Source of the DNA: JBDTRY01 sp039931435
GTDB taxonomy: Bacteria > Acidobacteriota > Thermoanaerobaculia > Gp7-AA8
Direction of reading: 5' to 3'
Assembly (NCBI GenBank): GCA_039931435.1
Contig: JBDTRY010000269.1
Span: 1-5,055 of the forward strand
DNA length: 5,055 bases
Positions 1 to 5,055 of the stretch are shown in pieces (the first letter of the stretch is position 1; each line of letters begins with the position of its first letter). A model generated the notes under the pieces. That model saw only the letters and a list, made by a program, of their open reading frames with translations, searched no databases and was not told the origin of the DNA. Made by a program: the position numbers and the translations under genes.

Positions 1-56
1 TTCTCACGAGTGTCGATAACTTGTCAGGGCAGGATCTTTATGCCGCGTGCCCGCCG

Positions 57-2090
57 TTATTTTATCGTGACATTCTCCTCGGCCCGCTGCGAGCGGATGG
101 GAAGCTCGACGACGAAGGTCGTGCCCTTGCCCGTCTCTGAGTTCACCGTGATTTCCCCTCCATGCATGCGCACGATCTCCCGTGTGATGAACAGGCCCAG
201 TCCCGTTCCTTTCACGTCCTGACCTTCTTCTTCCAGGCGGTAGTAGCGTTCGAAAATCAACGGGATCTTGTCGGGTGCAATGCCGTTTCCCTGATCGGTG
301 ACGTTGAGAACGATTCGAGACTCACTCTGGCGAAGCCCGATCGAGATCGGGGATGATTCGGGCGAGTACTTCACGGCGTTGGAAATGAGATTCTCGACGA
401 CCTGATTGAGACGGACGGGATCACCGTCGAGGTTCGGGAGAAGCTCGCCGACCTGCACGTCAATGGACCTCTGCGCCGTGGCTTGATAGCGGCGGGCAAC
501 CTGGGTGACGATGGCTCCCAGGTCGACCTGCCTCAGAAACATGGAAAAGCGTCCCGCACTCATCTTCGACGCGTCCAGCAGGTCCTCGGTCAGGCGGAGA
601 ATCCTGGCACTTTCCTCCTGGATGACAGCAATGGCATCGGCCGCTGCCGACTGGGAATCATCTTTCAGCAGGCCCTCGCGGGCCAGGGTGGCATAGCCAC
701 GAATGGACGTGAGCGGGTTCTTGATCTCGTGCGTCACCAGCGACAGGAAATTGTCACGTTCCTTCTGTGCCGCGCGCTCGCTCTCGAAAAGCTGGGCGTT
801 GCGTACGGCGATTGCAGCCTGGCCGGCGATGGTCTGCAGCAGCCGGAAATGCGCCCGTCCATAGACGTCCGACTCGTAACTCTGAACGCAGATTGCCCCG
901 AGGACTTCGTCGGCGAACTTCATCGGAGCGATCACCAGCGATTTCGGGCGGCGGCGTCCTCGGAACGAATCATCGGAAACGATCTCCCGTTCCCTCTCAT
1001 TCTGCTCGTAGTGGATCAGTTCTCCGGAAGAGATGGCTTTGCTCGTCAGTCCGGCCCCCTGAGGAATGCTCCTGCGGGTCAGCTCGGTCCCTGTCTCCGA
1101 GAGAAAGATCATTTCGATGGACTGCGTCTTGCTCCCACCGAGGGCGATGAAAAAGCCATCCCATAGAAGAACCTTTCGCGTCTCCCGGGCGATAATCCCG
1201 AAAATTTCCGGAAGATTCAGCGAGGCGTTGATGAGCGTGCCGATGCTGTTGATGGCCTTCAATTCGTTGTTCCCTGATTTCAGACTCGTGTTCAGGCGCA
1301 ATATGACCGCCGCTCCGGCCAGCAATCCGAACGTGAATGTCGAAGCGATGGCATAGCCACCGATGGCTGGCGCCAAAAGCCTGATGGCGATGGCGAACGG
1401 GATTCCGATGAGAAAGGAAATTGTTACCCAGAGGGTATTCGCCGGCCATATCCGCGGGCGCCCTTCCGCCATCCCTGTCCGTGCGTATGCGGCCATATAC
1501 GTCAGCGCCGAACTGCTCAACAGGTAGAAAAGAGCGAACACCGTGACCCTGGGGATCGGACCGTGGACGACAGGACGGTAGAGAACCGGTGACTGAAAAA
1601 TGAGCATCGTCACCACGCCACCTGCCAGGCAGGACAGTACATGCTGTCCGGCGTTGAAGGCTGCGAACATGAAAGTCTGTACCGAGTTTCTTCGGATGCG
1701 CTGTACGACCCAGACGGTAAACTGAGCGAGAGCCGCCATGGCCGCTGCCGCCGTAGCGCCGGCGATCAGGAAATACACGAAGAGAAAAGCGGAAGAGATG
1801 GAAAAGTACGAGCCGGGAGAAACACGGACGAGGAAGAAGCTATCGGCGCTGGCCACCAGAAAGGCAAAGAGGAGCAGCCATCCGGGGTGATCGGGCGGAT
1901 GAAGGAGCAGAAGGGGCAGAAGGGTTGCCAGTGCGGCGACGGCGATCCCCCACCTCACGGCCACCGCCGCCCTGGGAAGCTGAGCACTGGGAGTCCGCCG
2001 TCCCAGAGCGGTCATTTCACCTATATTTGGAGTGCCCATCGTGGTGGCGAACGGCGCGGCAGGCGCGTCAGGCTCGGCGGATTGGATCAT
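57..2090 (-). CDS. Membrane-bound sensor histidine kinase (multi-TM input, GAF, HisKA, HATPase_c)
   Basis: This 677-residue protein is an inner-membrane sensor kinase that autophosphorylates on His and would pass the phosphate to a response regulator. A cytoplasmic-looking N-terminus (1-45) leads into about eight hydrophobic segments (roughly 47-63, 70-88, 97-111, 112-130, 139-166, 181-203, 217-238, 241-265). They form a MASE-like input domain that I cannot assign to a named family. A GAF domain follows (about 281-433), then a short coiled linker. HisKA has H454 in LVTHEIKNPL. HATPase_c shows the N box (N567, N571), G1 (DQGNG, 599-603), F box (FERYY, 613-617) and G2 (GTGLGL, 628-633). All catalytic motifs are intact, so it should be active. 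There is no receiver domain, and no response regulator lies in the window. The start is uncertain: ATG 2090 has only a weak GGA about 9 nt upstream, whereas Met26 (2015) has AGGTGA-like bases but too close. It is divergent from the exported-protein genes. Its ligand is unknown. Confidence 0.95.
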   Translation of the reverse strand: MIQSAEPDAPAAPFATTMGTPNIGEMTALGRRTPSAQLPRAAVAVRWGIAVAALATLLPLLLLHPPDHPGWLLLFAFLVASADSFFLVRVSPGSYFSISSAFLFVYFLIAGATAAAAMAALAQFTVWVVQRIRRNSVQTFMFAAFNAGQHVLSCLAGGVVTMLIFQSPVLYRPVVHGPIPRVTVFALFYLLSSSALTYMAAYARTGMAEGRPRIWPANTLWVTISFLIGIPFAIAIRLLAPAIGGYAIASTFTFGLLAGAAVILRLNTSLKSGNNELKAINSIGTLINASLNLPEIFGIIARETRKVLLWDGFFIALGGSKTQSIEMIFLSETGTELTRRSIPQGAGLTSKAISSGELIHYEQNEREREIVSDDSFRGRRRPKSLVIAPMKFADEVLGAICVQSYESDVYGRAHFRLLQTIAGQAAIAVRNAQLFESERAAQKERDNFLSLVTHEIKNPLTSIRGYATLAREGLLKDDSQSAAADAIAVIQEESARILRLTEDLLDASKMSAGRFSMFLRQVDLGAIVTQVARRYQATAQRSIDVQVGELLPNLDGDPVRLNQVVENLISNAVKYSPESSPISIGLRQSESRIVLNVTDQGNGIAPDKIPLIFERYYRLEEEGQDVKGTGLGLFITREIVRMHGGEITVNSETGKGTTFVVELPIRSQRAEENVTIK

Positions 2091-2111
2091 GATCCAAGTT
2101 CCGGTCCAAGT
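2082..2111. promoter_or_regulatory. Candidate operator: 16-bp perfect palindrome plus a direct half-site
   Basis: TTGGATCATGATCCAA at 2082-2097 is a perfect inverted repeat centred on the CATG that contains the kinase ATG. The arm TCCAAGT (2093-2099) recurs at 2105-2111, a 12-bp offset close to one helical turn. Three TTGGA/TCCAA elements are thus phased across 30 bp next to a divergent intergenic region. This geometry fits a dimeric repressor or activator site, or an mRNA hairpin that hides the kinase start. If translation really begins at Met18 or Met26 of the kinase, the palindrome would sit in its leader. Function is inferred from symmetry and position only. Confidence 0.35.
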
Positions 2112-2167
2112 CGAGCCCCAGCGGTCTCAGCACACTTCTGGCCCCGATCATGGATCTGCGTCGTCTC

Positions 2168-2186
2168 GGAAAACTCTGAGATTTCC
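2168..2186. repeat. Short inverted repeat GGAAA-N9-TTTCC in the divergent intergenic region
   Basis: GGAAA (2168-2172) and TTTCC (2182-2186) form a five-base inverted repeat with 9 nt between arms. The site lies 59 bp upstream of the small exported-protein ATG at 2245. A CTGACA (2186-2191), five of six bases of a -35 consensus, abuts it, but no convincing -10 follows at 16-19 bp. It could be a regulator site near the plus-strand promoter; a five-base arm can easily arise by chance. Confidence 0.2.
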
Positions 2187-2244
2187 TGACAATCCACCCC
2201 GTCGCCGCGGAGTAGGCCGCTGATCGTCGCTGTTCTGGGAGCGG

Positions 2245-2646
2245 ATGGGGAAACGACCTGAAGCAACCCGAGAACGTCGTTTACTGACGGCGCTCGCCAT
2301 GCTGCTGTTCACCTTCGCGGCGCTCACTCCCTCAGTGGCCATGGCCTGGTGCTGCGATTCGCCGTCGAGTCCGACAACCGACTCCATGCCTTCCGGCTGC
2401 CACATGGCCATGGACGACGTCGACTTCGGACCAGCTCACGAGACCGCAACTCCGGCCGCAGCCATGAACCACCCTCTACCGTTGCCCTCCATTCTCCGCA
2501 ACGGAAAACAGTTGCGCTGCGTCTTCCCATCAGAACGCTCGACGAATGACCCCGGCCGCATGCCTCGAAATCTGATCAGCCACGGCAGCGCCAGCTACCC
2601 ACCTGACGTAGGCCTGACCATCTTTCACACCAATCTCCTCATTTGA
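2245..2646 (+). CDS. Small exported Cys/His/Met-containing protein, family unknown
   Basis: The protein has 133 residues. A clear Sec signal peptide is visible: basic n-region (KR, R, RR up to residue 12), hydrophobic core about 13-30, and an AMA cleavage site at 32-34, giving a mature chain of about 99 residues that begins WCCDSP. Potential soft-metal ligands cluster early in the mature part: C36-C37, C52-H53-M54 with M56, H65, and M74 with H76. C92 lies further on. The C-terminal third is Pro/Arg/Ser-rich and ends in a hydrophobic stretch (TIFHTNLLI). ATG 2245 is the only usual start after an in-frame stop at 2221; GGGAG at 2237-2241 is a fair but close (3 nt) ribosome site. The gene precedes the barrel-protein gene by 78 bp on the same strand, so co-transcription is likely. 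I do not recognise the family. A periplasmic metal-binding or chaperone role is inferred from composition and neighbour only. Confidence 0.7.
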   Translation: MGKRPEATRERRLLTALAMLLFTFAALTPSVAMAWCCDSPSSPTTDSMPSGCHMAMDDVDFGPAHETATPAAAMNHPLPLPSILRNGKQLRCVFPSERSTNDPGRMPRNLISHGSASYPPDVGLTIFHTNLLI

Positions 2647-2670
2647 TGCTGCTCGTACGTTGAGCTTCTG

Positions 2671-2695
2671 CTTCCGAGTCACTTCGGCCCGGAAG
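2671..2695 (+). other. Weak intergenic hairpin between the two plus-strand genes
   Basis: CTTCCG (2671-2676) pairs with CGGAAG (2690-2695) around a 13-nt loop; a competing CCGA/TCGG stem (2674-2677 with 2684-2687) exists within it. There is no T-tract afterwards, so it is not a normal intrinsic terminator. It could tune the ratio of the two products or protect mRNA ends within an operon, or be incidental. Confidence 0.2.
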
Positions 2696-2710
2696 ACCCA
2701 TTTCAACTTC

Positions 2711-2716
2711 GAGGAG
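2711..2716 (+). promoter_or_regulatory. Strong Shine-Dalgarno for the barrel-protein gene
   Basis: GAGGAG lies 8 nt before ATG 2725, near-ideal spacing. It fixes this start and suggests that the second gene is translated more strongly than the first. Confidence 0.85.
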
Positions 2717-2724
2717 TCAATCAA

Positions 2725-4092
2725 ATGAATCACCGTTCTATCTCGATTTTCACGGGCTGCGCCGTCGCGCTCCTGCTTGCGTTCCCTGCCGCTGGCCAGA
2801 TGCACGCGCACCCGAGTCCCACTCCGGCATCAACCACCCCGGAGCCCTCCCAAACTTCTATTCAGGGCACGGAGAACGCAAGTTCCTCTCATGCAGATCA
2901 GGATGAGACAGCGGCCAACCTCATGCGCCAGGCCTCGGGCACCAGCACCAATCCGGAAGCTGCGCCGATGCCCATGCAGATGTTCCGGAAAAATGACTGG
3001 ACGCTGATGCTGCACGGTTCGGCGTTCATCAATCAGACATGGCAAAGGGGTCCGCGAGGAGCCGACAAGTTTTTCTCCACGAACTGGATCATGGGGATGG
3101 CCGATCGCAAGCTCGGAGGCGGACACCTCATGCTTCGTTCCATGCTCAGCCTGGAGCCGGCGACCATTACCGATGAAGAGTATCCGCTCCTGTTCCAGAC
3201 CGGCGAAACCGCCCACGGGTCCCCACTACATGACGCACAGCATCCGCACGACTTTTTCATGGAGCTGGCAGCGGAGTTCATGCACCCCATCGGAACTGAT
3301 GCTCAGGCGTACATCTATGTTGCGCCCGTCGGCGACCCCTCCCTCGGTCCCGTGGCATTCCCCCATCGAGCGTCGGCCGCAGACTTGCCCCAGGCTTCGC
3401 TCGGACATCACGTCGAGGATTCGACACACATCGCCTTCAACGTACTGACCGCCGGCGTGAAAATCGGCTCATTTGGCGGAGCGGTGAGCGGGTTCCACGG
3501 CGCCGAACCGGACGAAAATCGCTGGGACATCGAGGGGGGAGCAATCGATTCCTGGGCCGCCCGTGTGACGTTCGACCCCAGCCCGAACTGGAGCGGCCAG
3601 ATTTCCACCGGACATCTCTCGAACCCCGAACGCCTCGAGCCCGGTGACATTCAGCGCACGACCGTATCCGTCTCCCGGTCCGCTCCCATCGACGGGGGGA
3701 TGTGGTCTTCGTCGCTCATCTTCGGCCATAACGACAAGGATCAGGGGAAATCCAACAACGCCTGGACGGCGGAAACTGTCCTTCAGTTCAAAGAAGTCAA
3801 CTACTTGACCGCACGAGCCGAACAGGTGGACAAGGATGAATTGTTCACCGATGAAGACGTGCCTCCGGCGATCGCCGCCGCTTCGTTCAGTGTTCGCGCC
3901 CTGACGGCCGGCTATACGCGAGATCTCTGGAACAATCGGTGGATCGCCGGCGGCGTGGGCGGGAACGTGACCCTCTTTCAGATTCCCTCAGCGATCCGGC
4001 CCTACTACGGCAACCACCCGATGGGTGCGAATCTTTTTCTGCGACTGCGAAGCGCGGGGGGCCATGGTGCCATGCACATGCCGGGCATGTAG
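2725..4092 (+). CDS. Exported protein, predicted outer-membrane beta-barrel with Met/His-rich ends
   Basis: The protein has 455 residues. Its signal peptide has core 8-20 and probable cleavage after PAAG (residue 24). The mature chain opens with QMHAHP, then a Ser/Thr/Pro/Ala-rich flexible linker to about residue 80, and PMPMQMF at 81-87. From about 91 on, alternating aromatic and small residues (WTLMLHGSAF, GHLMLRSMLSL, TVLQFKEVNYLTARAEQV) look like amphipathic beta-strands, ending in ANLFLRLR (435-442), a plausible last barrel strand. Notable polar motifs are HGSPLHDAQHPHDFF (164-178) and FPHRASAADLP (212-222). After the last strand there is a GGHGAMHMPGM tail (445-455), odd because barrels usually end on the strand. 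There are no cysteines in the mature chain. It follows the small Cys/His/Met protein, probably in one operon. I recall similar unnamed proteins beside copper or heavy-metal genes, but cannot verify this here; it is not classic CopB by sequence. Barrel fold likely, metal role speculative. Confidence 0.85.
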   Translation: MNHRSISIFTGCAVALLLAFPAAGQMHAHPSPTPASTTPEPSQTSIQGTENASSSHADQDETAANLMRQASGTSTNPEAAPMPMQMFRKNDWTLMLHGSAFINQTWQRGPRGADKFFSTNWIMGMADRKLGGGHLMLRSMLSLEPATITDEEYPLLFQTGETAHGSPLHDAQHPHDFFMELAAEFMHPIGTDAQAYIYVAPVGDPSLGPVAFPHRASAADLPQASLGHHVEDSTHIAFNVLTAGVKIGSFGGAVSGFHGAEPDENRWDIEGGAIDSWAARVTFDPSPNWSGQISTGHLSNPERLEPGDIQRTTVSVSRSAPIDGGMWSSSLIFGHNDKDQGKSNNAWTAETVLQFKEVNYLTARAEQVDKDELFTDEDVPPAIAAASFSVRALTAGYTRDLWNNRWIAGGVGGNVTLFQIPSAIRPYYGNHPMGANLFLRLRSAGGHGAMHMPGM

Positions 4093-4101
4093 CCCCATGC
4101 C

Positions 4102-4117
4102 GCGACGAGTGTGTCGC
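4102..4117 (+). terminator. Weak hairpin downstream of the barrel-protein gene
   Basis: GCGAC (4102-4106) pairs with GTCGC (4113-4117) around a 6-nt loop, starting 10 nt after the TAG. A competing ACGAG/CTCGT stem (4105-4109 with 4117-4121) overlaps. No T-run follows, so it would be a poor intrinsic terminator; it may only stabilise the 3' end. Confidence 0.25.
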
Positions 4118-4324
4118 TCGTGTGCAATCGCCGAGACTAGTCACGCTGCTCAGGGTCCGGACCTCGCCGATGCCGTTTCTCAACGGCCGCTGGACTTCCT
4201 CACCGTCGTCGCCGGGGAGATGTCTGCGACCTCGGCGCCCACTGAGCGTATTTCTCGTGGTCAGCGTGGACTGCGCCCCTGAGCGCCATCGGCCCGTCAG
4301 CGGCCAGAGCGCTTCCTTCGGCGA

Positions 4325-4369
4325 GAAGAAACAGAAATCCGGGCGTCGAACTTGTATTCAGTTCGCCGG
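4325..4369 (-). terminator. Probable intrinsic terminator of the dockerin-tailed gene
   Basis: Read on the minus strand, CGAACT (4365-4360) and AGTTCG (4352-4347) form a perfect six-base stem with a 7-nt loop. It is extended by CCGG (4369-4366) pairing with CCGG (4342-4339) across a 4-nt bulge. A T-rich run, ATTTCTGTTTCTTC, follows (4338-4325). The structure begins 2 nt after the TGA at 4372-4374. The T-tract is present in this direction only, so it serves the minus-strand gene rather than acting bidirectionally. The bulge and interrupted T-run keep confidence moderate. Confidence 0.55.
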
Positions 4370-4371
4370 GG

Positions 4372-5055
4372 TCATGGTTGCGGAAGGCATGGGATGTTGT
4401 GCACGGCGTAATTTGAAAGGATGACGAGGTCCAGGGAATCCCCGAAACCATCTCCATTCAGATCAGCCATGGCAGCCGGCGCCAGGAACGGTGGGGTTCC
4501 GGCGTTGAGGTTGTGAACGACGTAATTACTGAAGATGACAAGATCGCTGGCGTCGGCGACGCCGTCGAGATTCAGATCTCCGAAAAGGCGCACGGTCAGA
4601 TTGCTCGTTGCTGAGCCGACGTTTCCGGACGCGTCCGAGAATCGGAAGGCGACACTCGTGGTTCCCGCCGGGAAAAACGTCGTAGCGGTGACATCAGCTC
4701 CGCCGACCTGCGCAACAAGATGCGTCGTCGAGGCGCTGCACTCGTCTGCTCCGGTGCCACCGGCCAGAAACGCGGCAATCGCAGGGTCGCTGGCGGCATC
4801 TGTACCGCCGTTTCCACCTGAACACATTGATTGGATCGCTGTAGTGGACCCGGGCGCGGTCACAACCGGAGGCGTTTCATCCGCGTCCACGGTGAAAGGC
4901 ACAGATGAGACGCCGGCGTTGCCGAACGGATCGTTGACGGTAATCGTCGAGGCTCCGGGAGCGCTGACCTCCGATGTACTGAGGTCTGCCTGGAGTTGCG
5001 TTGCGCTCACGAAGCGCGTCGTCAATCCCGAACCATTCCACCGCGCTGACGAGCC
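4372..5055 (-). CDS. Secreted multidomain protein, C-terminal part: IPT/TIG-like, HYR-like, paired dockerin-like repeats (5' end outside window)
   Basis: 227 residues are visible and the frame stays open to the window edge, so the N-terminus is missing; the TTG at 5025 is an internal Leu codon, not a start. Visible residues 1-56 (WNGSG at 6-10, TTRFVSATQLQADL at 12-25, ending FTV) match the style of IPT/TIG-like Ig-fold repeats. Residues 61-155 start TPPVVTAP, contain C78 and C106, which could pair, and run to SDASGNVGSATSNLTV, as in HYR-type Ig domains. Residues 159-221 hold two calcium-loop repeats, DLNLDGVADASD (160-171) and DLNGDGFGDSLD (198-209), each followed by an LVI-SNY-VHN helix: a dockerin-I-like pair. 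The chain ends IPCLPQP. It is probably exported and calcium-stabilised. The enzymatic or binding part, if any, lies off the window. A terminator candidate follows the stop. Confidence 0.85.
   Translation of the reverse strand, partial: GSSARWNGSGLTTRFVSATQLQADLSTSEVSAPGASTITVNDPFGNAGVSSVPFTVDADETPPVVTAPGSTTAIQSMCSGGNGGTDAASDPAIAAFLAGGTGADECSASTTHLVAQVGGADVTATTFFPAGTTSVAFRFSDASGNVGSATSNLTVRLFGDLNLDGVADASDLVIFSNYVVHNLNAGTPPFLAPAAMADLNGDGFGDSLDLVILSNYAVHNIPCLPQP
4393..4578 (-). repeat. Dockerin-like tandem duplication (two 24-residue units)
   Basis: Unit 1 (4507-4578) and unit 2 (4393-4464) encode 24-residue segments that are almost identical after the loop: LVIFSNYVVHNL against LVILSNYAVHNI. 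Each loop keeps Asp/Asn at calcium positions 1, 3, 5, 9 and 12 (D160, N162, D164, D168, D171; D198, N200, D202, D206, D209). A 14-residue Pro/Ala-rich linker separates them. The loops match the F-hand pattern of type I dockerins. Confidence 0.8.

Larger units (their letters stand above)
4093..4371. other. Convergent intergenic region, no supported gene
   Basis: This 279-bp stretch lies between two convergent stop codons. Open frames that cross it start inside the upstream gene or lack any ribosome site. It holds a short hairpin just after the plus-strand stop, a 10-bp palindrome GGTCCGGACC (4154-4163), and a terminator candidate at its right end. Nothing else stands out. Confidence 0.6.

Noticed and set aside
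1..56. Possible start of a response-regulator gene downstream of the kinase on the minus strand
   Set aside because: Only 56 bases are visible; a GTG near the edge has no ribosome site and too few codons follow to judge.
483..1166. 227-codon plus-strand open frame
   Set aside because: It is fully antisense to the GAF and HisKA coding part of the kinase, has no ribosome site or recognisable domain, and is explained by GC-rich codon shadowing.
1641..2189. 182-codon plus-strand open frame running into the divergent intergenic region
   Set aside because: It is antisense to the kinase membrane domain. Its Gly/Arg/Glu-rich translation is typical of a shadow frame of hydrophobic GC-rich codons.
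2186..2214. CTGACA as a sigma-70 -35 element for the plus-strand genes
   Set aside because: No acceptable -10 hexamer lies 16-19 bp downstream (GGAGTA is the nearest), so a promoter cannot be called here.
2245..2646. Frameshift or decay in the small exported gene because its C-terminal part looks atypical
   Set aside because: The other frames give no better continuation, the stop is clean, and the end (TIFHTNLLI) looks like a normal terminus.
4025..4282. 85-codon plus-strand frame with several cysteines
   Set aside because: The CxC-like residues come from shadowing the barrel-protein C-terminus. The internal ATG at 4097 has no ribosome site, so a small metal protein is not supported.
3939..4424. 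161-codon plus-strand open frame crossing the convergent intergenic region
   Set aside because: It starts inside the barrel-protein gene in another frame, ends inside the dockerin-tailed gene, has an Arg/Ser/Pro-rich composition, and lacks a Shine-Dalgarno.
4200..4457. 85-codon minus-strand frame near the convergent junction
   Set aside because: It overlaps the end of the dockerin-tailed gene in another frame and spans its terminator; no features support it.

Overview
The window looks like a piece of a GC-rich, Gram-negative bacterial chromosome. A predicted outer-membrane barrel protein indicates two membranes. The IPT/TIG-like + HYR-like + dockerin-like secreted protein at the right edge resembles architectures common in Acidobacteriota and some related environmental phyla. 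That phylum call is an inference from protein style, not a marker-gene result. No tRNA, rRNA, CRISPR, insertion sequence or phage gene is visible.

Layout. (1) 57-2090, minus: a complete membrane-bound hybrid-input histidine kinase (about 8 TM helices, GAF, HisKA, HATPase_c). No response regulator is visible in the window. (2) 2091-2244: a divergent intergenic region. At its left end lies a perfect 16-bp palindrome (2082-2097) that straddles the kinase start codon, with an extra TCCAA half-site one turn away. (3) 2245-2646, plus: a small exported Cys/His/Met-containing protein of unknown family. (4) 2725-4092, plus, 78 bp downstream with an excellent Shine-Dalgarno: a 455-residue exported protein, probably an outer-membrane beta-barrel, with Met/His-rich segments at both ends of the mature chain. 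(5) 4093-4371: a convergent intergenic region with no supported gene, but with a good intrinsic-terminator candidate (4325-4369) for the minus-strand gene on its right. (6) 4372-5055, minus: the C-terminal 227 residues of a larger secreted protein ending in a paired EF-hand-like dockerin module; its start lies beyond the window.

How they may work together. Genes 3 and 4 look like a two-gene exported unit. Their Met/His/Cys content suggests envelope metal handling, copper being the first guess. The divergent kinase is a candidate sensor or regulator only by position; nothing in the sequence proves the link. The dockerin-tailed protein is convergently transcribed and probably unrelated. The most unusual points are the palindrome on the kinase start codon, the Met/His-tailed barrel paired with the small Cys/His/Met protein, and the dockerin-like pair at the end of a protein with no visible cellulosomal context.
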